Positions 23,781 through 31,928 of a stretch of DNA of 48,211 nucleotides are shown here, piece by piece. The position numbers and the translations under genes were made by a program. Every line of letters begins with the position of its first letter. The stretch's first letter is position 1. The DNA comes from DAIOFH01 sp036745875 (GTDB lineage: Bacteria; Planctomycetota; SZUA-567), in NCBI GenBank assembly GCA_036745875.1, contig DAIOFH010000007.1, positions 1 through 48,211 of the forward strand, written 5' to 3'. The notes beneath the pieces are model-generated. The model did no database searches, was not told where the DNA came from, and saw only the letters and a program-made list of their open reading frames with translations.

Positions 23781-24986
23781 ATGATTGTACTTGTCATTAA
23801 TTGCGGTTCTTCATCAATCAAGTATCAACTGTATGAAATGCCTGCCAAGAAAGTTTTGGCTAAAGGTTTGGCGGAAAAGGTGGGCGAGGAATCCAGTTTC
23901 CTCACCCATCGTCGTGGCGACGAAAAGTTCGAAATCGCCAAGCCTATTGCCAACCACAAAGTTGGCATCGAAATGATCCTTGCCTGCCTCACGGACAGCA
24001 AAATGGGCGTCCTCGGCAATGTCAAGGAAATCAGCGCCGTCGGCCACCGCGTCGTCCATGGCGGCGAGAAGTACTCGGACTCCATGCGGATCGACCAGGA
24101 CGTCCTGTCGGTGATCGAGGAATGCTGCGACCTCGCTCCCCTTCACAATCCGCCGAACCTCGTCGGCATCCACGAGTGCAGGAATGCGCTCCCCGGCGTG
24201 CCGATGGTCGCCGTGTTCGACACCGCCTTCCACCAGACGCTCCCCCGCGAAGCCTATATCTACGGGCTTCCGTACGAATCGTATGAGCGCTACCGGATCC
24301 GCAAATACGGCTTCCACGGCACCAGCCACGCGTACATCACCCACCGTTGCGGCGAATTGCTGAAAAAGCCCACGTCCGAACTCAACATCATCACCTGCCA
24401 TCTTGGGAACGGCTGTTCCATGGCGGCGGTGAGAGGCGGCAAATCCGTCGACACCACGATGGGCTTCACCCCCCTCGCCGGCTTGGTAATGGGTACCCGT
24501 TGCGGCGACATAGACCCTGCGATCATCCCGTTTCTGATGTCGAAGCCGGAATATTCAAAAGTCATGGATATCGACAAGCTCCTCAACAAAAAATCCGGCC
24601 TTCTCGGCATCAGCGGTGTTTCCAACGATATGCGTAATCTCGCCGACGCCGCCGAGAAAGAAGGCCCCGGTTCGCGCGCGCAACTGGCGATCGATATCTT
24701 CTGCTACCGGGTCAAGTCCTTCATTGGCCAGTATATGGCAGTCCTCGGCAAGGTCGACGCCATCTGCTTCATGGGCGGCATCGGCGAAAACGGCTGGGCG
24801 GTGCGTGAAAAATCCGTTGCCGGGCTCGACAACTTCGGCATCGTCCTCGACCGCGAAAAGAACAAGGAAATGCTCTTTGGCAAGGAAGGAGATATCTCCA
24901 TGTCCGGCTCCAAGACCCACATCATGGTCATCCCGACGGACGAGGAAGGCTGGATCGCCGAGGAAACATACAAGCACTGCAAATAA
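23781..24986 (+). CDS. ackA: Acetate kinase
   Basis: 401-residue ASKHA-fold kinase converting acetyl phosphate and ADP to acetate and ATP. Signatures are LVINCGSSSIKYQLY at the N-terminus, VGHRVVHGGEKY, VAVFDTAFHQTLP, YGFHGTSHAYI, GNGCSMAAVRGGKSVDTTMG, MGTRCGDIDPAI and FMGGIGENGW. Length is normal. It has its own promoter and terminator, and no pta is adjacent. It fits the fermentative module: acetate released or used by the CoA-transferase is linked to ATP formation here. Butyrate kinase is less likely given the acetate-kinase motifs. Confidence 0.96.
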   Translation: MIVLVINCGSSSIKYQLYEMPAKKVLAKGLAEKVGEESSFLTHRRGDEKFEIAKPIANHKVGIEMILACLTDSKMGVLGNVKEISAVGHRVVHGGEKYSDSMRIDQDVLSVIEECCDLAPLHNPPNLVGIHECRNALPGVPMVAVFDTAFHQTLPREAYIYGLPYESYERYRIRKYGFHGTSHAYITHRCGELLKKPTSELNIITCHLGNGCSMAAVRGGKSVDTTMGFTPLAGLVMGTRCGDIDPAIIPFLMSKPEYSKVMDIDKLLNKKSGLLGISGVSNDMRNLADAAEKEGPGSRAQLAIDIFCYRVKSFIGQYMAVLGKVDAICFMGGIGENGWAVREKSVAGLDNFGIVLDREKNKEMLFGKEGDISMSGSKTHIMVIPTDEEGWIAEETYKHCK

Positions 24987-25009
24987 CAACGCTACTGCAA
25001 TGAAAAAAC

Positions 25010-25040
25010 AAAACCCGGACTTATGTCCGGGTTTTTTTTG
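25010..25040. terminator. Bidirectional terminator between ackA and the convergent orphan gene
   Basis: An 11-bp perfect stem (AAAACCCGGAC/GTCCGGGTTTT) with loop TTAT and T-runs on both strands. It lies 23 bp after ackA and just beyond the convergent gene's stop. Confidence 0.9.
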
Positions 25041-25051
25041 TGAAAAGGCTT

Positions 25052-26665
25052 TTAAAAATACATTCCGGGTGGAAGCGGCGGTTCCTTTGGGTTGTATGCA
25101 TCTTCACCATAGGTCTGTGAAGGTGTCGCCGTCTGTCTTTCCTTTGAAGGCGTTTCTTTAGCTCGGGTTTGGGTAAGGGGAGGCGGGATATCCTTTTTCC
25201 TGGTGAACGATGAAAGGAAGGTCTGCGACTTTGCTTTCTGTTCAGCCGGTCTCTCCACTTCCGATGGGAGGGATTGGCCCTTGCTGTCCTTTAAGGAGAG
25301 TTTGGGCATATTGAATTTGGGCTCTTCTTGCTTTGCCGATTTGCCCCGTTGTGCAGCATTTTCGGCAGGCTTGAACTTGATCATCGGTGCTTTTTCTTCC
25401 GGAGCCTGTGCTGCAGGTTCAACTGGAGCGGGCAAAAAAGTGCTCTCGACCGCTTTATCCTGCTTCGCAATAGGTGTATCCCTTGGGAGGGACATGGGCA
25501 GCCGCACAGTGGCGGTAGGCGCGGCCTTTCCCGGGCCCATCGATGCCGGATGGGCCATTGCCGAAATTTCTTCTTGAGTCGCCGGGAACAACAACGGCGG
25601 AACCGCCCGTGCTGCTGCGGCAACCGCCTCCGGCGAGGGCGAAATGACCATATCTTCGGGATTCGATAGTTTGGCTGTCGCAACTGCGACTGGGGGGCTT
25701 TCAGCTCCTGAGGGGAGGGAAGACAACAATTCAGGCGGCAGGGAAGGAGGTGTACTCTTCGCTGAAACGTTATTGGATGCAAATTGAGAAATTGATTCAC
25801 TTGCAGTTATGTTGTTCTGCATCCCCGTAGGATTCTGTCTCGCCGCCGGGGGAGCGATGGGGGCGCTTGGCTGGCTGACCGGTTGCGCGCCGGAGAGGAA
25901 AAAGTCGGCGGCGGTAATGCCTTCCATCGGCACCCGGGTGGTGGGAGCGGGTTGTCGTGCGTCCTCCTTGGCTACCGGTATTGGCAGGCTCGCCAGGGAG
26001 ACAGGTTCCGGGCTGGCTATTTCCATGTGTTCCGGATACGACGTCACCCGAGGAATGATCGGGGGAATCTCATTCTGGAAAGCTGTGTGTGTCGCCGGAG
26101 AAGCGGAAAAACTCGGGTGCGGCGCAGAGAAGTTGAAGATATCGTCTTGCTTTTGCATGGACACACTATTTTGTAATGCCGGTTCCTGACGTATAACTAC
26201 CGGCGGGACGATGACTCCCGGCTGATAGAGGTTTGCCTGCCTCTCTGCCGCCGGGGGTAGCGGTTGGGATGCCTGCGTCATCGGTGGCGTTACTGGGGAA
26301 TTTTTCATGGAAATTTTGTCGAGAGCTAAAGTTTCTGGCGCAATGACGCCGGGAATACCGTAATCAACGACAGTTTGTACCGGTATGGCGGCAGCGAAAT
26401 CAAGTGATCCATCCCTTGGATTGACTGCTGCTTCCACGAGTCTAGGGCGACTCATCGTGTCGGGAGCTGCCGGGGGGAGGCTGATTTTCACCTGACCTAC
26501 AGCTTTGGCCTGGACGCGTTCTGTCGGAGACGGCGGGACAATGCCCCAAACGTTATTGTTCTGCAATCCGGGGGTCGAACCCGGAGCCATGAACGAGAAT
26601 TCCTCCGCCTGCACGGCGGACGAAAATACCAGCATCACAAGCAGTGCTATTCGGTTGAATTTCAT
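25052..26665 (-). CDS. Secreted proline/alanine-rich low-complexity protein, no known family
   Basis: 537 residues, not recognised. A clear signal peptide (MKFNRIALLVMLVFSSAVQA, cut before EEFS) is followed by a long, probably disordered chain rich in Pro, Ala and Ser with no cysteine. Short motifs recur loosely, such as YGIPGVIAPETLALDK and YQPGVIVPPVVIR, both around a PGVI-P core. The last 120 residues are Lys/Glu/Gln-rich and end in PKEPPLPPGMYF. It is likely a periplasmic or surface spacer or scaffold. AAGGA precedes the ATG by about 8 bases. It is convergent with ackA and stands alone. Confidence 0.75.
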   Translation of the reverse strand: MKFNRIALLVMLVFSSAVQAEEFSFMAPGSTPGLQNNNVWGIVPPSPTERVQAKAVGQVKISLPPAAPDTMSRPRLVEAAVNPRDGSLDFAAAIPVQTVVDYGIPGVIAPETLALDKISMKNSPVTPPMTQASQPLPPAAERQANLYQPGVIVPPVVIRQEPALQNSVSMQKQDDIFNFSAPHPSFSASPATHTAFQNEIPPIIPRVTSYPEHMEIASPEPVSLASLPIPVAKEDARQPAPTTRVPMEGITAADFFLSGAQPVSQPSAPIAPPAARQNPTGMQNNITASESISQFASNNVSAKSTPPSLPPELLSSLPSGAESPPVAVATAKLSNPEDMVISPSPEAVAAAARAVPPLLFPATQEEISAMAHPASMGPGKAAPTATVRLPMSLPRDTPIAKQDKAVESTFLPAPVEPAAQAPEEKAPMIKFKPAENAAQRGKSAKQEEPKFNMPKLSLKDSKGQSLPSEVERPAEQKAKSQTFLSSFTRKKDIPPPLTQTRAKETPSKERQTATPSQTYGEDAYNPKEPPLPPGMYF

Positions 26666-26846
26666 AATGCTATCCTTAATACCAGGAGTACGTGTATAAT
26701 TATTTTATCGGCAGGAAAAGGCGGTCGGATTCACCGAATCATGGTAAAGTCGCAAAGAACTGCATGGCAGTAAAACTTTAGCCCGCTATACTCTTGCTGT
26801 TGAAGTTGAAAAAAGATATGATCATAGGGAGATGAAAAGAGGACGG

Positions 26847-27119
26847 ATGGCGTCTTGCCGGAGGTTGCATTTTATCGGAACGGTTCAAGGCGTCGGTTTT
26901 CGCTGGACTGCCAAGAAATTGGCGGACCGGCTGCGTTTGGACGGCTGGGTCAGGAATGACGCAGACGGCGGTGTGACTCTGGTCGCCAAAGGTCCGGATG
27001 CTGATATCGATACACTGGTGGAAAATATCGACGAGGCATTTGGGATGTATATTGAAACAATGGAAAGTCGGGATGAACCCGCCGGGAAGGTTGGCGCTGG
27101 ATTCGACATTATCCGCTGA
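26847..27119 (+). CDS. acyP: Acylphosphatase
   Basis: 90-residue acylphosphatase that hydrolyses acyl phosphates such as acetyl phosphate. The active-site loop GTVQGVGFRW carries the catalytic Arg, and the catalytic Asn lies in GWVRNDADGGVTL. I prefer the ATG at 26847 because GAGG is 4 bases upstream. An in-frame ATG at 26832 directly abuts its GGGAG and adds a basic prefix not seen in the family. Proximity to acetate kinase is notable since both use acyl phosphates, but they are not in one operon. Confidence 0.93.
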   Translation: MASCRRLHFIGTVQGVGFRWTAKKLADRLRLDGWVRNDADGGVTLVAKGPDADIDTLVENIDEAFGMYIETMESRDEPAGKVGAGFDIIR

Positions 27120-27214
27120 CGGCATTCGACTGGTTACTAATTGCCGTTACCGTTCATGAATAGCGGTCGCCGCGCGAAACGGATACACTTTCCTTGTTCT
27201 TGAAACCTGCCAAA

Positions 27215-27230
27215 CATGGTTGCAACCATG
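27215..27230. promoter_or_regulatory. Perfect 16-bp palindrome, candidate operator
   Basis: CATGGTTGCAACCATG, 40 bp upstream of the -35 of the metallophosphoesterase promoter. The symmetry suggests a dimeric regulator site; no known box is matched. Confidence 0.35.
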
Positions 27231-27269
27231 GATGCGTGATTTTCTGTTTCACGTATCACCGGGGTTGCC

Positions 27270-27298
27270 TTGACTGTTCGCTCCATGTCTGGTATTGA
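27270..27298 (+). promoter_or_regulatory. Metallophosphoesterase gene promoter
   Basis: TTGACT (27270-27275) and TATTGA (27293-27298) are 17 bp apart, about 43 bp before the start codon. Confidence 0.55.
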
Positions 27299-27340
27299 AT
27301 AACGAATTCAACCCGCGAACAGTGTGCAATGGAGAATTCA

Positions 27341-28063
27341 GTGCGATTCGCCATTTTCGGTGATATACACGGCAATTATGAAGCATTGGACGCGGTCCTT
27401 AACGACTGCGAGTCCTGTGAAGTGGATAATTATATTTGTCTCGGCGATATGGTCGGCTATGGCGCGAACCCGGACCAGTGTGTCGACCGCATACGCTCCA
27501 TTGGTGCGCTCGCGGTCTGCGGCAACCACGACCACGCCGTTATTGGCGCTCAGAACCTCAGCTATTTCAATGCGCACGCCAGGGACGCTGTGATCTGGAC
27601 CGCCAAACAACTGAGCCAGGAATCCAAAAACTGGATCCGATCCCTCTCACTTGTCGAGCATCTTCCCGATTTTTCCGTTGTCCACGGATCATTGCATTCC
27701 CCTGAATTGTTCAACTATGTGCAAACCATCAAAGACGCGGATTACAATTTCCGCCAGATGGACAAACCGCTTCTGTTCCTCGGTCACTCCCATTACCCGC
27801 TCGCTTTCTTCGACACCAGCCCCATGACATACACCCTTGACCCGGTAATACCTCTGGACCTTTCAGTGAAAACGGTGGTGAATGCTGGTTCCGTCGGCCA
27901 GCCGCGGGATGAAGACCCGCGCGCCTGCTTTGTCATCTACGATTCGGATGCGGCCTTGGTCGAACTGCGCCGCGTCGAGTATGACATTGATTCGGCTGCA
28001 AACAAGATCATCGAAGCCGGATTGCCGCAGACCCTGGCGCTCAGGCTGACCCTCGGCAAATAG
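27341..28063 (+). CDS. Calcineurin-like metallophosphoesterase
   Basis: 240-residue binuclear metal phosphoesterase. All five motifs are present: FGDIHGNYEAL, GDMVGYGANP, CGNHDHAV, VVHGSLHSP and LGHSHYP, with NAGSVGQPRD near the C-terminus. This is the family related to YfcE and serine/threonine phosphatase-like proteins; the substrate may be a phosphodiester or phosphoprotein. I chose GTG 27341 because GGAG lies 6 bases upstream and the protein then begins MRFAIFGDIHGN, as family members do. An ATG 12 bases upstream lacks a ribosome site. Confidence 0.9.
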   Translation: MRFAIFGDIHGNYEALDAVLNDCESCEVDNYICLGDMVGYGANPDQCVDRIRSIGALAVCGNHDHAVIGAQNLSYFNAHARDAVIWTAKQLSQESKNWIRSLSLVEHLPDFSVVHGSLHSPELFNYVQTIKDADYNFRQMDKPLLFLGHSHYPLAFFDTSPMTYTLDPVIPLDLSVKTVVNAGSVGQPRDEDPRACFVIYDSDAALVELRRVEYDIDSAANKIIEAGLPQTLALRLTLGK

Positions 28064-28212
28064 CCATTCCCATGCACCTGACTATGTGCGATGAAGAAAT
28101 TGCCGCGTATCCGCCTTGGTGGTGTATTTATTTTGTAGGCAATAATTGGAAGACTTTCTGTGGGTGTAAAAAAGCGGTAATTCTTCCATTTTTATTTGGG
28201 AGGCTTTTTCGC

Positions 28213-29052
28213 ATGATGGAAGAGATGGAGCCTGTCCGCATTCTGGTGGTCGACGACGAAGCAGTCATACTTCATGTCGTGTCAGAGGTGTTGGCTAAGT
28301 ACGGCGGATTTGAAGTTGATTCAATTGACAGCAGCGTCGACGCGCTGAAACTGCTCAAACGGAAAAACTACCTCTGCGACCTTCTCCTCACCGACCTGCA
28401 GATGCCGGGCCTTACCGGGGAGGAGCTTATGACCCAGGCTCTGGAGATCCGCCCGGAACTAGGCGTCGTGGTCATCACCGCCTACGACAATGATGAAAAC
28501 GCCTTGGCCTGCCTGAAGAAGGGCGCACTGGACTATATCGCCAAGCCGATCGAAGTCGAGAAGTTCCTGGAAACGATGAACAAAGCGGCGAAGGCGATAC
28601 GTAATCCCGCCATCGATACGCAAGACCTTATCGAGGTGGAAACGCCACTTGTCGGTTGGATGGAAACGACCACCCCCAATGATGTCGAATACCTGGAGCG
28701 CTTCAACAGCTTTCTTACCCGTCTCCACAGCCTGCCGTTCAGTCTGCAGGAACGGAAAAACCTGCGGCTGGTGATAGACGAAATAGGCAAGAAAATCAAA
28801 ACACTCAGCAAGGACACCGGAAAAAACAGCACGCTTAAGATGTCCTATACCGTGTTCTTGGAGCAACTTACGGTCGTTATCGAGGATTCGGAGATGGATT
28901 TCGCTTCGGATTGGAAGGCGGCGATGCGAATGGGGGAGAATGCTCCGCCGGAACTGCGGGCACAGATCAAACTCTTTTTCGATGTCATGGACGAAGTGCT
29001 GTTTTCCGAAAACGGAAACATCATTCTCATGTCGAAAAAGTTCAACACGTAA
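28213..29052 (+). CDS. Response regulator with unrecognised helical C-terminal domain
   Basis: 279 residues. An N-terminal receiver (about 8-130) has RILVVDDEAVIL, the phospho-acceptor Asp in LLLTDLQMPGLTG, and the lysine in YIAKPIEVEKF. The C-terminal about 140 residues are helical (FLTRLHSLPFSLQERKNLRL, VIDEIGKKIKTLSKD) with no DNA-binding or enzyme motif I recognise. They may bind a partner, or be a degenerate ATPase-like module. ATG 28213 with GGGAGG 9 bases upstream is preferred; longer frames lack a site. It ends 10 bp from the convergent sanA-like gene with no visible terminator. No cognate kinase is adjacent. Confidence 0.85.
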   Translation: MMEEMEPVRILVVDDEAVILHVVSEVLAKYGGFEVDSIDSSVDALKLLKRKNYLCDLLLTDLQMPGLTGEELMTQALEIRPELGVVVITAYDNDENALACLKKGALDYIAKPIEVEKFLETMNKAAKAIRNPAIDTQDLIEVETPLVGWMETTTPNDVEYLERFNSFLTRLHSLPFSLQERKNLRLVIDEIGKKIKTLSKDTGKNSTLKMSYTVFLEQLTVVIEDSEMDFASDWKAAMRMGENAPPELRAQIKLFFDVMDEVLFSENGNIILMSKKFNT

Positions 29053-29062
29053 ACCACAATTG

Positions 29063-29791
29063 TCAAGGTTCCGGCCAGCGTTCCTGCGGACCCCACAGGC
29101 CTGGTTCCGTCCCCAACACGCATACGTCCAGCCAGGCTTTCATGCGAGCCAGCCGTTCGCGGATCAGGTCGCGGCGGAAAGTCCCGGATTTTGCGGAGAC
29201 TGCCACCGCATCCATGCCCCAGGATTTTGCGAGAAAGAGAGCCCTGGGCAGATGATAGGCCTGGCTTACCAGGACGACCTTGTCCCGCACGCCCCAGAGG
29301 CGGGCCGCACGGGCACAGCTGTCAAGGGTTCTTCGCCCGGCATAATCGCAGGCAATATCCTTTTCCGGCACGCCGTTGTTCACTAGCCACCGCTTCATCG
29401 CCTCCGGCTCGTTGTAGTCCCGGAAACGATTGTCTCCGGAGACCAGTATGCGTTTCACGAGGCCTTTTTCATAAAGGTCGAGGGCAGTTTCGAGACGCCA
29501 TTTGAGCGGCCAGGACACGTCCCCGTCCTTCATCACGCGAGCGCCGAAAACAAGCGCCACTTTCCCCGCCGGCGCATCTTCGAGCCGGTAGATGCGGCCT
29601 TCCGCTTCGGCCATCACCCGGTGGTGCGCATACCATGCACCGCAGATGAAAAACGTTCCGGCAAAAATGACGGCGGCCGCACACCAGCAGAACAGTTGCC
29701 TGACCGACGGGCTACGGCGCTGCGGGAAGCCGTTCGAAGGGATTCCATCGGAATGCTCTGGGACGTGGGGCGAGTCTTGGTCTGGCGTCAA
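29063..29791 (-). CDS. SanA/YdcF-like DUF218 membrane protein
   Basis: 242 residues: cytoplasmic N-terminus, one membrane helix (about 34-54), then a DUF218 domain. Conserved parts are VALVFGARVMKDGDVSWPLKWRL, ILVSGDNRFRDYNEPEAM, DYAGRRTLDSCARA and VVLVSQAYHLPRALFLA. SanA-type proteins affect envelope barrier function; the biochemical activity is unclear. The first start codon available is TTG 29791, with AGG about 12 bases upstream, so the exact start is uncertain. It is the last gene of the polysaccharide-export/purM operon, 16 bp after purM. Confidence 0.85.
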   Translation of the reverse strand: MTPDQDSPHVPEHSDGIPSNGFPQRRSPSVRQLFCWCAAAVIFAGTFFICGAWYAHHRVMAEAEGRIYRLEDAPAGKVALVFGARVMKDGDVSWPLKWRLETALDLYEKGLVKRILVSGDNRFRDYNEPEAMKRWLVNNGVPEKDIACDYAGRRTLDSCARAARLWGVRDKVVLVSQAYHLPRALFLAKSWGMDAVAVSAKSGTFRRDLIRERLARMKAWLDVCVLGTEPGLWGPQERWPEP

Positions 29792-29807
29792 AATGGCTGG
29801 TTTCCTT

Positions 29808-30875
29808 TCAGATCAGGTTTACTTGTCCCGAACCTTTGACGATTCTTCCTACGACGGACGCTTTGCATCCGGCTTTTTTCAGCTTGCCCAGGACTGTTTC
29901 CGCCGCCGCCGGCGTCGTCACCATCACCATGCCGATACCCATGTTGAAGACGCGGAACATTTCGGTTTCCTTGACATTGCCTGCGTCCTGGATCAATTTG
30001 AAAATGGGCGGAACCTGCCAGGAGCCGAGGTTGAACTCGGCGTCGCAATCCGCGGGAAGGACGCGCGGCACATTTTCGATCAGGCCGCCGCCGGTGATGT
30101 GGGCGAGCGCGCGGATCGGGCGCTTGACCTTGTAGGCCATGAATGCGGCGAGGACGGGTTTGACATAGATGCGGGTCGGGGTGAGAAGCTCTTCCCCGAG
30201 AGTTTTTCCGAGTTCCGGGATCTTGTCCTTGAGCTTGTAGCCGGCGGCTTCGAGAAGGGCTTTTCGCGCGAGTGAATACCCGTTCGAATGCAGGCCGGAG
30301 GAGGGCAACCCGATGATGACGTCTCCAGCTTCCACCTGAGAGCCGTCAATAAGGCGTTTTCTTTCCACCACGCCGACGGCGAAGCCCGCGAGGTCGTATT
30401 CGCCCTTTTGGTAAAAACCGGGAAGCTCTGCCGTTTCGCCGCCGAGAAGGGCGCAACCGGCCTGTTTACAGCCGTCCGCCACACCTCTGACGATTTCGAG
30501 AAGCACCTTCTTGTCCGCCTTGCCGATGCCGACATAGTCGAGGAAGAACATCGGTTCCGCGCCTTGGACCAGAATGTCGTTGACGCTCATGGCTACAAGG
30601 TCGATGCCGACCGTATCGTGTTTGTCCATCATGAAGGCGATTTTCAGCTTGGTGCCGACGCCGTCGGTGCCGGAAACAAGGATAGGGTCGCGCCAGCGCC
30701 TGGCGAACAGGCCGGGAGCGCCCTGAAGCCGGAAAAGGCCGCCGAATCCGCCGTCGTTTCTGATGACGCCGGGATTGAAGGTTGATTTGAGTATCTTGAA
30801 ATAACCATCTTCAAGCGCGTTGGCGACATCGATGTTGACGCCGGAATCTTTGTAGCTGAGGCTTTTCTTGGCCAC
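29808..30875 (-). CDS. purM: Phosphoribosylformylglycinamidine cyclo-ligase (AIR synthetase)
   Basis: 355-residue PurM, the fifth step of purine synthesis, closing the imidazole ring with ATP. Key segments are YKDSGVNIDVANAL, VSGTDGVGTKLKIAF, DLVAMSVNDILVQGAEPMFFLDY, GGETAELPGFY, GLPSSGLHSNGYSLAR and HITGGGLIENVPR. Length is normal. It sits between the ExeA-like ATPase gene (34-bp gap) and sanA, with no promoter seen in the gap, so it seems cotranscribed with export genes, an unusual context. Confidence 0.97.
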   Translation of the reverse strand: MAKKSLSYKDSGVNIDVANALEDGYFKILKSTFNPGVIRNDGGFGGLFRLQGAPGLFARRWRDPILVSGTDGVGTKLKIAFMMDKHDTVGIDLVAMSVNDILVQGAEPMFFLDYVGIGKADKKVLLEIVRGVADGCKQAGCALLGGETAELPGFYQKGEYDLAGFAVGVVERKRLIDGSQVEAGDVIIGLPSSGLHSNGYSLARKALLEAAGYKLKDKIPELGKTLGEELLTPTRIYVKPVLAAFMAYKVKRPIRALAHITGGGLIENVPRVLPADCDAEFNLGSWQVPPIFKLIQDAGNVKETEMFRVFNMGIGMVMVTTPAAAETVLGKLKKAGCKASVVGRIVKGSGQVNLI

Positions 30876-30909
30876 GACTTCTCCTGTTTCACTTGCTGCG
30901 GTTTATGTG

Positions 30910-31857
30910 CTATTGCGTAATGGGTTGCTCTTTTTCCTCTTTTGCCTCCGCGTCCAGGGAGGCGAGAACGTCTTCCTCATCCGGCGGCGCGTTTTCCTCG
31001 GGTGGGCGTTTTTTCGGTTTTTGCCGTTCCCACGGGAAAAAGACAGTTTCTTCTGCGGGAAGAAGGTCGAGATCGGCCGCCGCCATCTCGATTGTCGTTG
31101 GGTCGATCTTTTTCACCCCCAAACCGAACGCTATCACGAGAGCGAGTTCGCACAACCGGTTCATTTGCCGGGGGTAGCCCTTCGTCAACTCCACCACCCT
31201 GTCGGCGGCCTGCTTGGTAAAGACGCCCTGCTTGCTGCCCGCCGTCTTCAATCGGGAGAGAATGTACAATTTCGCTTCATCCTCGAGCATCGGGGTGACG
31301 ACTGCTTTCACCGACAACTGGGTATCCATGCGGCTTGCGGATTCGAGCCGCAACGCCATCGACGGTTGGCCGCCGAGAAGCACGGACATGGGTTTTTTCC
31401 CACCCGATTCTATATTCATGAGGGTGCGGATCAGCTCGAGAAAATCCGTATTGCGGCTGGCCTGCACATCGTCAACAGCGAGAAGCACCGGCTGCATGAT
31501 ATCGGCCTGTTCCGTAAGGAAATTCCGCAGTTCCGACATGCCGTTCGCCTTTACCGGCAAGGTCCGGACGATATCAGGCCGGTACAGCTCCAGAATGTCC
31601 CTGGCATCGGCGCAGGGATTCGGCAGATAGCCGACAAGCCAATTCGCCTCCTTGAACTCCTCCATCAGGACGCGGATCAGGAAGGTTTTCCCAACACCGG
31701 CTTCGCCGAATACGGCGGCAATGGTTCTGTTCATCCCGAGCGCGAAGCGCAGCCTGCCGATGACCAGGCTCGAATTGCGCGTCGGTACCATCCCGCCGAC
31801 CTTATATTCGTCTGTAAATGGTGGAAAGTCAAGGTCCCAGTATTCTGTGTAAAGCAT
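30910..31857 (-). CDS. ExeA-like AAA ATPase of a polysaccharide-export locus
   Basis: 315-residue AAA+ ATPase of the ExeA/XrtA-associated type. It begins with the family's Y-W-x-L/F-x-P-F opening (YTEYWDLDFPPFT). Walker A is FGEAGVGKTFL (about residue 56), Walker B VLLAVDDVQ (about 129), and sensor-like KGYPRQMNRLCELAL follows near 230. An acidic, Pro-rich tail closes it. Such ATPases occur in exopolysaccharide operons next to Wzc-like proteins and in type II secretion loci. I prefer ATG 31857, starting with the conserved YTEYW region, over a TTG at 31908. It follows the BY-kinase-like gene by 71 bp. Confidence 0.85.
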   Translation of the reverse strand: MLYTEYWDLDFPPFTDEYKVGGMVPTRNSSLVIGRLRFALGMNRTIAAVFGEAGVGKTFLIRVLMEEFKEANWLVGYLPNPCADARDILELYRPDIVRTLPVKANGMSELRNFLTEQADIMQPVLLAVDDVQASRNTDFLELIRTLMNIESGGKKPMSVLLGGQPSMALRLESASRMDTQLSVKAVVTPMLEDEAKLYILSRLKTAGSKQGVFTKQAADRVVELTKGYPRQMNRLCELALVIAFGLGVKKIDPTTIEMAAADLDLLPAEETVFFPWERQKPKKRPPEENAPPDEEDVLASLDAEAKEEKEQPITQ

Positions 31858-31928
31858 TACTCTATTATCCGTTTTCAGGGAAGTTTTGTCGATTGCCTTT
31901 TGCGTCAATGGGTAACCAATGATTACGT

